NCBI RefSeq assembly: GCF_024171885.1
Contig: NZ_JAMTCP010000044.1
Coordinates: forward strand, 1 to 56,830
Source of the DNA: Streptoalloteichus tenebrarius
GTDB lineage: Bacteria; Actinomycetota; Actinomycetes; Mycobacteriales; Pseudonocardiaceae
Reading direction: 5' to 3'
Length of the DNA: 56,830 bases
Below are positions 43,918 to 52,086 of this stretch, piece after piece. How positions within the stretch are numbered: position 1 is the stretch's first letter; each line of letters starts with the position of its first letter. A program made the position numbers and the translations under genes. The notes beneath the pieces are model-generated. The model searched no databases. It was not told the DNA's origin and was given only the letters and a program-made list of their open reading frames with translations.

Positions 43918-46368
43918 TCAGAGCTTCACCATCGGGACCCCGCCGATGAGCATCAGCCGGACGGTGCCCGCCGTGCCGAAGTCGATCGTGGCGGTGGCCC
44001 TGGGGCCGCTGCCGTCGGTCGCCACCACGGTGCCGAGGCCGTACTTGTCGTGGCTGACGCGGTCGCCGACCTCCAGGGTCAGCGCCGGCGTCTGCTGCCA
44101 GCCCTGGAACGGGGTGGACCGCATGCCCCTGGCCGCCACCTTCGCCTGCGCCGAGTCCTCGCCGGTCCCGGCGCGGCGGCCCCAGCGGGTCGCGGCGGCC
44201 GGGCCGGACCGCTCGGGCTCCACGCGCCGCCACTCGACCAGGTCGGCGGGGATCTCGTCGAGGAACCGGGAGGCCGGGTTCGTCGTCGGCTGGCCCCACG
44301 CCGAGCGCACCATCGCCCTGGACAGGTACAGCCGCTGCCTGGCCCTGGTGATGCCCACGTAGGCCAGCCGCCGCTCCTCGGCCAGTTCCGCCGGCTCGCC
44401 CAGCGCCCGCATGTGCGGGAAGACGCCGTCCTCCCACCCGGTGCAGAACACCACGGGGAACTCCAGGCCCTTCGCGGTGTGCAACGTCATCAGGGTGACC
44501 ACGCCGTCCTCGTCCTCCGGGACGGAGTCGGAGTCGGCGACCAGCGACACCCGCTCCAGGAACGCCGACAGCGACCCCGGCGCGGGCAGGCCCTCCTCGA
44601 CGTCCTGGTCCTGTCCCTCCGGCGCGGCCGCCAGGTCCTCAGTGAACTCGCGGGCCACCGTGACCAGCTCGTTGAGGTTGTCCAGCCGGGTGCCGTCCTG
44701 CGGGTCGTCGCTGGTCTCCAGCTCGGCCCGGTAGCCGGTGCGGTCCAGCACCGCCTCCAGCACCTCGGCGACGTCCTGCCCGTCCCGCACCAGGGCGCGC
44801 AGCTCGTCGAGCAGGTCGACGAAGCCGGCGATCGCCTTCTGCGACCGCGGGTTCAGCAGGGCGACGCGGCCGTCGGCGGCGTCGCGCAGCGCGGCGGCGA
44901 AGGAGATCCGCTCCCGCTCGGCGTGGGTGGCCACGCACGCCTCGGCCCGGTCGCCGATGCCGCGCTTGGGCACGTTGAGCACGCGCCGCAGGCTCACGGT
45001 GTCCTCGGGGTTGTCCAGCACCCGCAGGTAGGCCAGGGCGTCCCTGACCTCGCGCCGCTCGTAGAAGCGCACCCCGCCGACCACGCGGTAGGGCAGGCCG
45101 AGCCGGATGAACACCTCCTCGAACACCCGGGACTGGTTGTTCGTGCGGTAGAAGACGGCGATGTCGCAGGCCCTGGCGTCGCCGGAGTCGATGAGCCGGT
45201 CGATCTCGGAGGCCACGAACGCGGCCTCGTCGTGCTCGTTGTCGGCGACGTAGCCGACGATCCGGTCGCCCTCGCCGGAGTCGGTCCACAGCCGCTTGTC
45301 CCGCCGGTTCGGGTTGCGGGCGATGACCGCGTTGGCGGCGTTGAGGATGGTCTGGGTGGAGCGGTAGTTCTGCTCCAGCAGGACCGTGCGCGCGTTGGGG
45401 AAGTCCCGTTCGAACTCGACGATGTTGCGGATCGTCGCGCCGCGGAAGGCGTAGATCGACTGGTCGGCGTCGCCGACGACGCACAGCTCGGCCGGCGGCA
45501 CGGCCGGCCCGGCCTCCCCGTCGGCGGTCGCCGTGCCGACCAGCTCCCGCACCAGCACGTACTGCGCGTGGTTGGTGTCCTGGTACTCGTCGACCAGCAC
45601 GTGCCGGAAGCGGCGGCGGTAGTGCTCGGCCACCTCGGGGAACGCCTGGAACAGCTCGACCGTGCGCATGATCAGGTCGTCGAAGTCCAGCGCGTTGGCC
45701 AGCCCGAGCCGCTGCTGGTAGGCCCCGTAGACCTCGGCGACCCTGCGCTCCAGGTCGTTGGCGGCCCGCGCGGCGGCGGTCTCCGGGTCCACCAGCTCGT
45801 TCTTCAGGTTCGACAGGTGCACGGCCAGCGTCCGCGCGGGGTAGCGCTTGGGGTCGAGGTCCAGCTCGCGGGCGACGATCGTGATCAGCCGGCGGGAGTC
45901 GTCCGCGTCGTAGATGGAGAAGTTCGACGTCAGCCCCAGGTGCTTGGCCTCGCGTCGCAGCACCCGCACGCACATCGAGTGGAAGGTCGACACCCACATC
46001 GCGTTCGCCCTGGGGCCGACCAGGGCGGAGACGCGTTCCCGCATCTCGGCGGCGGCCTTGTTGGTGAACGTGATGGCCATGACCTGGCCGGGGTGCACAC
46101 CCCGCGCGGCGAGCAGGTGGGCGATGCGGTGCGCGAGCACCCTGGTCTTGCCCGAGCCGGCGCCGGCGACGACGAGCAGCGGCGAGCCGGCGTGCAGCAC
46201 GGCCTCCCGCTGCTGCGGGTTCAGCCCGTCGAGCAGCGCGGCGGGGTCATGGCGGTAGGAGCGGGCCTGCGGCGCGGCGCTGGGCACGCCACCCACACCC
46301 GGGAGGTCGTGCGGTCCACCCGCACCCGTCGGGGAGGTGGGCTCCGGGAGGTCGAAGAGGGTGCTCAT
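43918..46368 (-). CDS. pcrA: ATP-dependent DNA helicase PcrA (UvrD1)
   Basis: This encodes 816 residues, starting at ATG 46368 (MSTLFDLPEP). It is a superfamily 1 3'-5' helicase for excision repair and fork restart. Walker A is VVAGAGSGKTRVLAHRIA at about residue 65. Other motifs are TFTNKAAAEMRERV, VDEYQDTNHAQY (Walker B), GDADQSIYAFRGA, LEQNYRST and LMTLHTAKGLEF. The last 75 residues form the Tudor-like domain (VGDRVSHDKYGLGTVVATDG) that binds RNA polymerase. Its position and direction match Rv0949. Confidence 0.97.
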   Translation of the reverse strand: MSTLFDLPEPTSPTGAGGPHDLPGVGGVPSAAPQARSYRHDPAALLDGLNPQQREAVLHAGSPLLVVAGAGSGKTRVLAHRIAHLLAARGVHPGQVMAITFTNKAAAEMRERVSALVGPRANAMWVSTFHSMCVRVLRREAKHLGLTSNFSIYDADDSRRLITIVARELDLDPKRYPARTLAVHLSNLKNELVDPETAAARAANDLERRVAEVYGAYQQRLGLANALDFDDLIMRTVELFQAFPEVAEHYRRRFRHVLVDEYQDTNHAQYVLVRELVGTATADGEAGPAVPPAELCVVGDADQSIYAFRGATIRNIVEFERDFPNARTVLLEQNYRSTQTILNAANAVIARNPNRRDKRLWTDSGEGDRIVGYVADNEHDEAAFVASEIDRLIDSGDARACDIAVFYRTNNQSRVFEEVFIRLGLPYRVVGGVRFYERREVRDALAYLRVLDNPEDTVSLRRVLNVPKRGIGDRAEACVATHAERERISFAAALRDAADGRVALLNPRSQKAIAGFVDLLDELRALVRDGQDVAEVLEAVLDRTGYRAELETSDDPQDGTRLDNLNELVTVAREFTEDLAAAPEGQDQDVEEGLPAPGSLSAFLERVSLVADSDSVPEDEDGVVTLMTLHTAKGLEFPVVFCTGWEDGVFPHMRALGEPAELAEERRLAYVGITRARQRLYLSRAMVRSAWGQPTTNPASRFLDEIPADLVEWRRVEPERSGPAAATRWGRRAGTGEDSAQAKVAARGMRSTPFQGWQQTPALTLEVGDRVSHDKYGLGTVVATDGSGPRATATIDFGTAGTVRLMLIGGVPMVKL

Positions 46369-46608
46369 CGTGGCCTCACCGTACCCGCGCGCGGTGACCC
46401 TCCGCCGGAGGGCACGGCCCTGCCCGGGCCGTCGTGACGCGGTTCGTCTCGTCGGTCCATCCCCACGCACAACGCCCGCGCGGCCCGGGGCAGTCCCTGG
46501 TGGCCGGGCCCCGGCTTTCAGGGTCGATCAGGGGGTCTTCCCCGATCTGGGACGGCGGCGACGCGACGACCGTGGAGGTGTTCCGCCCGTCGAGCCGCAG
46601 GGGACCCG

Positions 46609-47265
46609 ATGACCACCGCGCTCACCGACCTGCTGCCGGACCCGGCGGCGCTGTCCGTTCCCGTCATGGTGCTGCTGCTGACGGCCGTGTGCGTGGTCGA
46701 GGCGACCCTGCTGCTGGGCTCGCTGGTGCCCGGCGAGCTGGTGGTGGTCGCCGCGGCGGGCGCGGCCGGCGTCGAGTGGTACCCGGCCGTGCTGGCGGCC
46801 GCGGCGCTGGGCTCGGTGCTCGGCCAGGTCGGCGGCTACCTCCTCGGCAGGGCGTGCGGGGACCGGGTGCGGCACGGCTGGCTGGGCCGCCGGCTGGGTG
46901 AGCGGCGGTGGGCGCGGGCGGAGCTGGTCGTGCGCGGGGCCAGCCCGATGACCATGATCGCGGTGCGGTTCGTGGCGGTCGGGCACACCCTGGCCCCGGT
47001 GCTGGCCGGCGCGGCGCGGATGCCGGCCCGGCGCTTCCTCCAGCTCGCGGCGATCGGCTCCGCGGTGTGGGGCGGGGTCTGGGCGGCGCTGGGCGTGGCC
47101 GCGCGGCAGGCGGGGGAGCTGGCCGGGAGCTGGTACGTGGCGACCGGGGTCGGCGTGCTGGGGATGGTCCTCGCCGGGGCGACCCTGACCCGCACCGTGC
47201 GGCGGGCCGGCCTCGACGAGCCGGACGCGCTCCCCTCGGCCGAGCAGGCGCCCGTCCGCGTGTGA
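46609..47265 (+). CDS. DedA family (SNARE-associated) membrane protein
   Basis: This encodes 218 residues with four to five hydrophobic segments. VPGELVVVAAAGAAG, GSVLGQVGGYLLGRACG and the R-F-V-A-x-G region (AVRFVAVGHTLAPVLAGAARMPARRFL) correspond to the DedA signature. In other bacteria DedA proteins recycle undecaprenyl phosphate or other lipids across the membrane. Length is normal. It is divergent from pcrA with a 240-bp gap. Confidence 0.88.
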   Translation: MTTALTDLLPDPAALSVPVMVLLLTAVCVVEATLLLGSLVPGELVVVAAAGAAGVEWYPAVLAAAALGSVLGQVGGYLLGRACGDRVRHGWLGRRLGERRWARAELVVRGASPMTMIAVRFVAVGHTLAPVLAGAARMPARRFLQLAAIGSAVWGGVWAALGVAARQAGELAGSWYVATGVGVLGMVLAGATLTRTVRRAGLDEPDALPSAEQAPVRV

Positions 47266-47370
47266 GCCCGCTCGCCCACCCGGCGGCCGAGCGTCCACCG
47301 ACCGGGCGAGACGGGCCGGAGGAACTCCTGAACGGTGGGACGTCGCTCGACCGGCCGGACGCGGCTGTGG

Positions 47371-47376
47371 CAGACT
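47371..47376 (+). promoter_or_regulatory. -10-like box CAGACT in front of the leader peptide
   Basis: CAGACT is followed by 7 nt and the GTG of the leader peptide at 47384. This is the leaderless geometry seen at several other genes of the window. Confidence 0.4.
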
Positions 47377-47383
47377 TGCCGCC

Positions 47384-47446
47384 GTGCCGCAGCGCGTTTT
47401 CCACTTTTACTACGGGTGCCGGACTCCGGTGCCCGTGGTCGCGTAG
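47384..47446 (+). CDS. aromatic amino acid leader peptide upstream of chorismate mutase
   Basis: A 20-codon frame starts at GTG 47384 and ends at TAG 47444-47446. It reads M-P-Q-R then VFHFYYG and a Pro/Val-rich end. Four of five consecutive codons (TTC, TTT, TAC, TAC) encode Phe or Tyr. It ends 99 bp before the chorismate mutase start. A hairpin begins on its own 3' half (47414-47434) and a stronger one lies at 47465-47499. Chorismate mutase makes prephenate, the precursor of Phe and Tyr, so ribosome stalling at these codons would report lack of the end products. The attenuation model is inference from this layout. Confidence 0.7.
   Translation: MPQRVFHFYYGCRTPVPVVA
47414..47434 (+). promoter_or_regulatory. 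leader hairpin overlapping the end of the leader peptide
   Basis: gggtgccgg and ccggtgccc can pair over 9 bp with two G-U pairs and a 3-nt loop. It starts right after the Phe/Tyr codons. A ribosome stalled there would change its folding. Confidence 0.45.
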
Positions 47447-47464
47447 GCGCAGACGAAGCCACCA

Positions 47465-47499
47465 CGACGCCCCTGGAGTCCACGGACCCGGGGGCGTCG
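47465..47499 (+). terminator. attenuator-like hairpin upstream of chorismate mutase
   Basis: cgacgcccc (47465-47473) pairs perfectly with ggggcgtcg (47491-47499) around a 17-nt loop. It lies after the leader peptide and before the ribosome binding site of aroQ. There is no T-run, as is common in high-GC bacteria. Confidence 0.6.
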
Positions 47500-47545
47500 C
47501 CGCTTCCGGTCCGGGGTTCCCGACAGCACCAGCCGGAGGAGACCC

Positions 47546-47854
47546 ATGAACGTCACGCTGGACGACGGCGCGGCCGGGAACACCACCGCCGCCCCCGACG
47601 GCATCACTGGCACCCCGAACATCGACGAGCTGCGGCACGAGATCGACCACCTGGACGCGGAGATCCTCCGCCTCGTCAAACGCCGCAGCGAGGTGTCCAG
47701 GACGATCGGCGCGGCCAGGATGGCCGCCGGCGGCCCGCGCATCGTCTACAACCGGGAGATGGACGTGCTCGCCCGCTACCGCGAGCTGGGCGCCGAGGGC
47801 CGTGAGCTGGCGTTGATCCTGCTCCGGCTGGGCCGGGGTCGGCTCGGCCACTGA
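47546..47854 (+). CDS. chorismate mutase, AroQ type
   Basis: This encodes 102 residues. It converts chorismate to prephenate in Phe/Tyr synthesis. The AroQ fold shows as NIDELRHEIDHLDAEILRLVKRRSEVSRTIGAARMAAGGPRIVYNREMDVLARYRELG, with the active-site Arg in ELRHEID, the Lys/Arg in KRRSEV and the Arg-Glu in NREMDV. Like Rv0948c it is a small single-domain enzyme, usually activated by DAHP synthase. GGAGGAG lies before ATG 47546. The upstream leader peptide and hairpins suggest attenuation by Phe/Tyr supply. Confidence 0.93.
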   Translation: MNVTLDDGAAGNTTAAPDGITGTPNIDELRHEIDHLDAEILRLVKRRSEVSRTIGAARMAAGGPRIVYNREMDVLARYRELGAEGRELALILLRLGRGRLGH

Positions 47855-47946
47855 GTCCGGCCGCCACCGCCACACCGACACCACCAACGCCGTCGACGCC
47901 GCCGGGCGGTGGCGCCGCGCGTCGCCGCGACCGGCGAGGCGCCGCC

Positions 47947-49440
47947 TCACGCCGGGGGCTCGGGCACCAGGTCCAGCAGGCGCACGGCCAGCTCGACCTG
48001 GAGCAGCCGGTCGGGCCGACGCCAGTCGGCGCCGAGCAGCGCGGTGACCCGTTCCAGGCGCTGCACCACCGTGTTGACGTGCACGTTCAGCAGGTCCTTC
48101 GCCCGACCCGGGCTGCGCCCGGCGGCGAAGTAGGCACGCAGGGTGCGCACCAGCTCGGTGCCGCGCGCGCTGTCGTAGTCCAGGACCGCGCCCAGGGTGG
48201 CGCGGACGAACCCGCCGGGGTCGGCCCGGTCGGCGAGCAGGAGGCCGACGAACCCCAGCTCGCCGGCCGAGGCCGCCTCCCCGGTCCTGCCGAGCGCGAC
48301 CAGCCCGCGCAGGCACCGCTCGGCCTCCTGGTGCGCGGCCGGGATTCCCGAGGGACCGCGCACCGGCCCTGCCGCGCCCGCGGTGACGGTCCGGCGCAAC
48401 GCGGTGGACAGCGCCCACGCGCACCGCCGGGCCAACGCGCCGGCGTCGCGCCCCGGCAACAGCAACACGGCCCTGCCCCGGTGCTGCACGCCGAGGCCGC
48501 CGAGCAGGCGGGCGTGCCGCGCCGCGGCCTGCCCCAGCCGCTGTCGGGGCACGGCGGCCTCGGCCACGACCACGCAGTGCGCGTGGTCGAGGTTCACCCC
48601 CAGCCGGCGCGCGCGGTCCTGCACCACCGGCAGGTCGCGCCCCGGGTCGGCAAGCAGGTCGGACAGCAGCTCGCCCCGCACGCGCTCCTCGGCGGCGGCC
48701 GTGGTCCGCAGCAGGAGCAGCAGCAGGGCCGCCACCATCCCCGCGCGTTCCAGGATGCCCAGGTCGGGACCGGACAGGTCGGGCCGTCCCGCCAGCACCA
48801 GGTCGCCGAGGACCTCGTCGCCCGCGGTCGCCGGGACCAACCAGAGATCGCCGACCCGCTCCGCACGGCAGGCGCGGTCACCGCCCTGGCCCGAGGAGCT
48901 GCCCGACGCCCCCGGCGGGGGCAGCGCGTCGAGGTCGGCCACCTCGCCCACCACCGCGAGTGGCACGCCGTCGCCGTCCCTGACCAGCAACGCCCCGCCC
49001 AGGACGTCGACGACCGCCTGCGCCACCGCGGTCACCCCGCCGCCGGCGAGCACGAGCCCGGCCAACCGGTCGTGCGCGGCCGCCGCCCGTTCGACCGCCG
49101 CCGACTGGGCGCGTGCCATGGCGTGGAGGGCGGCCAGGCCCCGCATGCGGCGGTGGAGGCGCTCCGCGTCCCTGGCCGCGCCCCTCAACGCGTCGCGCTC
49201 CGCCGGCGACACGACGTGGGCCTCGGCGGAGCGGATCTCGGCCAGGAGGGGGCGCGGGTCCCCGTCGGCGGCGAGCGCGGCCAGGAGCCGGCAGGCGAGC
49301 CGAGTGGTCCTGTCTTCGCTGTTGGCGCTGTTGGCGCTGTTGGCGCTGTCGGTGCTGTGGGTGCTGCCCGCACGGCCGGAGCGGCCGGTGTCGTCGATCC
49401 CCGGGGAGGGCTCGGTCACCCGGGCCATTCTCGCGATCAC
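47947..49440 (-). CDS. PucR/CdaR family transcriptional regulator
   Basis: This encodes up to 497 residues. The centre is a GGDEF-like domain (about 260-400) and the C-terminus is the PucR helix-turn-helix: LVRTLRAYFAAGRSPGRAKDLLNVHVNTVVQRLERVTALLG. A helical N-terminal part (LHAMARAQSAAVERAAAAHDRLAGLVLAGGGV) precedes a sensor-like domain. It lies 63 bp downstream of the 3-hydroxybutyrate dehydrogenase gene on the same strand and probably controls it. Starts at GTG 49440, ATG 49428 and GTG 49419 are all possible. Near the N-terminus DNA repeats encode SANSANSANS. Confidence 0.88.
   Translation of the reverse strand: MIARMARVTEPSPGIDDTGRSGRAGSTHSTDSANSANSANSEDRTTRLACRLLAALAADGDPRPLLAEIRSAEAHVVSPAERDALRGAARDAERLHRRMRGLAALHAMARAQSAAVERAAAAHDRLAGLVLAGGGVTAVAQAVVDVLGGALLVRDGDGVPLAVVGEVADLDALPPPGASGSSSGQGGDRACRAERVGDLWLVPATAGDEVLGDLVLAGRPDLSGPDLGILERAGMVAALLLLLLRTTAAAEERVRGELLSDLLADPGRDLPVVQDRARRLGVNLDHAHCVVVAEAAVPRQRLGQAAARHARLLGGLGVQHRGRAVLLLPGRDAGALARRCAWALSTALRRTVTAGAAGPVRGPSGIPAAHQEAERCLRGLVALGRTGEAASAGELGFVGLLLADRADPGGFVRATLGAVLDYDSARGTELVRTLRAYFAAGRSPGRAKDLLNVHVNTVVQRLERVTALLGADWRRPDRLLQVELAVRLLDLVPEPPA
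49319..49366. repeat. 9-bp repeat coding SAN in the PucR gene
   Basis: The unit ctgttggcg occurs three times in a row and then continues as tcggtgctg and tgggtgctg. It encodes the Ser/Ala/Asn-rich N-terminal stretch of the regulator. Confidence 0.8.
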
Positions 49441-49503
49441 GGCCCGGTCAGTCAGCCCCCGTGGGCGCGCCGGGGACCGTCCGGGCGCTCCGTCGGTGGT
49501 CCG

Positions 49504-50262
49504 TCAGTTGGCGGTCCAACCGCCGTCCATGCTGAACGAGGCGCCAGTGACCGAGCGGGCGTGCGGCCCGCACAGCCAGGTCACCAGCTCGGCCACCTCC
49601 TCCGGCTCGACCAGCCGCTTGATCGGGCTACGGGCCAGCAGGACGTCGTCGAGGACCTGCTCGGGCGGGATGCGGTGCGCGACGGCCTGGTCGGCGATCT
49701 GCTGCGCCACCAGGGCGGTGCGGGTGTACCCGGGGCTCACGCAGTTCGACGTCACCCCGTGCGGCGCGCCCTCCACCGCGACGACCTTGGACAACCCCTC
49801 CAACGCGTGCTTCGCCGCGACGTAGGCGACCTTGAACGGGGTCGCGCGCAGCCCGTGCACCGAGGAGATGTTCACGACCCGCCCCCAGCCGCGCTGGTAC
49901 ATGCCGGGCAACGCCGACCGCACGATGCGGAACGGCGACTCCAGCATGACCCGCAACAGCAGGGAGAAGGTGTCGGGCGGATACGTGTGCACCGGGGCCA
50001 CGTGCTGCATCCCCGCGTTGTTGACCACGATGTCGATGCCGATGCCGAGGTGGGCGGCGGCGTCGGGGTCGGCGAGGTCGACGTGGGTGGCCGACCCGTC
50101 GATCTCCTCGGCCAGGCGGGCCGCGGCGTCGCCGTCCCGGTCCGCGACCAGCACCGCGGCCCCCTCGGCGGCGAGCCGGCGGGCGATGGCCGCGCCGATC
50201 CCGCTCGCCCCTCCCGTGACGAGCGCACGCCTGCCGGCCAAGGTTGCGGAGCGCGGTTCCAT
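49504..50262 (-). CDS. 3-hydroxybutyrate dehydrogenase (SDR family)
   Basis: This encodes 252 residues. It oxidises 3-hydroxybutyrate to acetoacetate with NAD+ in ketone-body or polyhydroxybutyrate use. The Rossmann motif is ALVTGGASGIGAAIARRLA. NNAGMQHVAPVHTYP, NISSVHGLRATPFKVAYVAAKHALEGL with catalytic Ser, Tyr and Lys, and SPGYTRTALVAQQIADQ are close to known 3-hydroxybutyrate dehydrogenases. ATG 50262 is chosen over a longer frame; a -10-like TACGTT lies 8 nt ahead, so the mRNA may be leaderless. A PucR regulator gene follows on the same strand. Confidence 0.92.
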   Translation of the reverse strand: MEPRSATLAGRRALVTGGASGIGAAIARRLAAEGAAVLVADRDGDAAARLAEEIDGSATHVDLADPDAAAHLGIGIDIVVNNAGMQHVAPVHTYPPDTFSLLLRVMLESPFRIVRSALPGMYQRGWGRVVNISSVHGLRATPFKVAYVAAKHALEGLSKVVAVEGAPHGVTSNCVSPGYTRTALVAQQIADQAVAHRIPPEQVLDDVLLARSPIKRLVEPEEVAELVTWLCGPHARSVTGASFSMDGGWTAN

Positions 50263-50342
50263 GTCCACAGAACGTATGCGTGAGCCAGGTCTCAGCCCAT
50301 GGTTCGTCCGCATACACCACGCTTTTGGCCGGTGGGTCCGCG

Positions 50343-50448
50343 CCCCAGGGACGGGTCTCGGGCGCGTGGCAGGCGCGCCTCACGCCTCAACGCGTGTCAG
50401 GCGCGTCTATACACGTGTCAGGCGCGTCTCCGGCGCGTCTCGGGCGCC
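50343..50448. repeat. ggcgcgtct repeat cluster between two leftward genes
   Basis: The segment between the deacetylase stop and the dehydrogenase promoter holds repeated gtgtcaggcgcgtct (twice within 50394-50428) and several shorter ggcgcgtct or ggcgcgcct copies. No gene is present. Confidence 0.75.
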
Positions 50449-51582
50449 TCACCACCCCAGTTCGGGCCAGTGGGGCGCGAGCGCGGAGCGGACGGCCGCC
50501 AGGTCGGCGTCGGTCCGCTCGGGGTGGGTGGCGGACTCGTCGGGCAGGTAGGCCAGCGGGTCGGCCATGAGGGGCTCCGGCACCCCCACCAGCCCCTCGA
50601 CGAGCCCGTGCAGGCACAGCGCGGCGTAGCCCCTGAGGTAGCCGCCCTCCTGCGTCACGACCGCTCGGCCGCCGGTCAGCTCGTCGGCGAGGTCGGCGAC
50701 GCGGCCGCCCAGGGCGCGGTAGCCGGCCGCGGTGACGTTGTGCCGGCCGTTCGGGTCGAACGTCGAGCCGTCGAAGCCGGACGCGCAGACCAGGAAGTCG
50801 GGGCGGAACGCCCGGACCAGCGGCGCGACGACCTCGTCGAACGCCCTGGCGTAGGCGGTGTCGCCGGCCCCGAGCGACAGCTCGACGTTGACGTTGCGGC
50901 CCTTCCCCTCGGCCGTGCCCACCTCGTCGGGCGCGCCGGTCTGCGGGTGGCTCGCGCCCCACGCGCCGTGCCGCATGTGGATCGACGCGGTGAGCACGTC
51001 GGGGTCGGCGTAGAAGATCTCCTGCGTGCCGTTGCCGTGGTGGACGTCCCAGTCGACCACCGCCACCCGCAGGCCGGCGGCCCTGGCCCTGGCCACGGCC
51101 AGCGCCGGGTTGTTGACCAGGCAGTACCCGTCGGAGGCCGCGGGCTGGGCGTGGTGGCCGGGCGGCCGGACGAGGGCGTAGGCGAGGCTCGCCGAGCCGT
51201 CGAGGACCGCGTCGGCGGCGGCGAGCGCGCTGCCGGCCGCGGCCAGGACCGCCGGCCACGAGCCCGGGCCGACGACGGTGTTCACGTCCACGGCGACCCG
51301 GGCCGGCCCGGCGCAGGCCCGTTCCACGAACGCCAGGTAGTCCCGGTCGTGCACGGCGGCCAGCTCGTCGACGTCGGCCAGCCGGCCCTCGCGCCAGCGC
51401 AGGTGCGGGGCCACCGGTCCCCTCCTCAGCACCGAGCGGAAGGTGCGGAGGCGGGCGGCGTTCTCCGGGTGGGTTTCCGGCTCGTCCAGCCACGGCCAGC
51501 GCCCGGGAAGCTCCCACAGCCCCTCACCGGGGTCGTGGGCCAGGCAGGCGTCGTGCCAGAACACGTCGACGGTGCGGGTCAC
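50449..51582 (-). CDS. class II histone deacetylase-like amidohydrolase
   Basis: This encodes 377 residues. The zinc-dependent deacetylase fold is clear: ETHPENAARL, LAAVHDRDYLAFV, LVRPPGHHAQP with the His pair, VVDWDVHHGNGTQEIFY with the metal-binding Asp and His, FLVCASGFDGS and TQEGGYLRGY with the Gly-Tyr. Bacterial members remove acetyl groups from polyamines or other small molecules; which applies here is unknown. Length suits the HDAH/acetylpolyamine amidohydrolase group. GTG 51582 follows TACCCT at an 8-nt distance, which suggests a leaderless transcript. Confidence 0.92.
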   Translation of the reverse strand: MTRTVDVFWHDACLAHDPGEGLWELPGRWPWLDEPETHPENAARLRTFRSVLRRGPVAPHLRWREGRLADVDELAAVHDRDYLAFVERACAGPARVAVDVNTVVGPGSWPAVLAAAGSALAAADAVLDGSASLAYALVRPPGHHAQPAASDGYCLVNNPALAVARARAAGLRVAVVDWDVHHGNGTQEIFYADPDVLTASIHMRHGAWGASHPQTGAPDEVGTAEGKGRNVNVELSLGAGDTAYARAFDEVVAPLVRAFRPDFLVCASGFDGSTFDPNGRHNVTAAGYRALGGRVADLADELTGGRAVVTQEGGYLRGYAALCLHGLVEGLVGVPEPLMADPLAYLPDESATHPERTDADLAAVRSALAPHWPELGW

Positions 51583-51666
51583 GACCGCCGAGGGTAGGCG
51601 GGCCGGCGGCCGGTATCAGGGGAATATCGGGGTCCTCACCCATGCCGGAACGCCGCCGACGACGGG

Positions 51667-51672
51667 CAGACT
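51667..51672 (+). promoter_or_regulatory. leaderless -10 box CAGACT
   Basis: CAGACT is followed by 6 nt and ATG 51679; no ribosome binding site precedes the gene. Confidence 0.45.
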
Positions 51673-51678
51673 GGGGGC

Positions 51679-51984
51679 ATGCTGGATTTCCTGGCGACGG
51701 TGGTGGCGGTGTTGGGCCTGCTGGCCGCGGTGGCCAACGCCGGATACCTGGCGATGCTCGGGTCCGCCGCGAAGCGGCGGGCGGGCGGCGAACCGGTGGC
51801 CCGGTTCGTGCGCGGCCGGTGGCCGGTGGCCGTGGTGACCACCGTGGTCACGTTGTTCGCGCTCGCGCTGACCAGCGGCGGTGGCTTCGCCGACGTGCTG
51901 GCGATCGTCGCCGGGGTCGGCGGCGGCGTGGGCGCGGCCAAGGCCCTGGAGGGCACCCGGAAGCGCCTCGACCGAGGCGTGTGA
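51679..51984 (+). CDS. small membrane protein of unknown function
   Basis: This encodes 101 residues with three likely membrane helices: FLATVVAVLGLLAAVANAGYLAML, VAVVTTVVTLFALALTS and FADVLAIVAGVGGGVGAA. A short basic loop (SAAKRRAGG) and a basic C-terminus (GTRKRLDRGV) suggest the orientation. No family is recognised. The start is supported by a leaderless -10 box. A strong terminator at 52045 ends the unit, so it is a one-gene transcript. Confidence 0.75.
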   Translation: MLDFLATVVAVLGLLAAVANAGYLAMLGSAAKRRAGGEPVARFVRGRWPVAVVTTVVTLFALALTSGGGFADVLAIVAGVGGGVGAAKALEGTRKRLDRGV

Positions 51985-52015
51985 GGCCTGAGGCCCGAGG
52001 CCTGAGGCCCGAGGC
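51984..52015. repeat. 14-bp repeat directly after the membrane protein gene
   Basis: aggcctgaggcccg occurs twice in a row and a third partial copy follows, starting at the stop codon. Confidence 0.8.
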
Positions 52016-52044
52016 TCAAGTAGGCGCGTCGGGCCGACACCTGA

Positions 52045-52086
52045 CCGGCCGCGGCACACAGGACGTCCCTCGTGTGCCGCGGCCGG
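52045..52086 (+). terminator. hairpin terminator
   Basis: A perfect 15-bp stem (ccggccgcggcacac with gtgtgccgcggccgg) closes on a 12-nt loop. It follows the small membrane protein gene. Confidence 0.88.
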
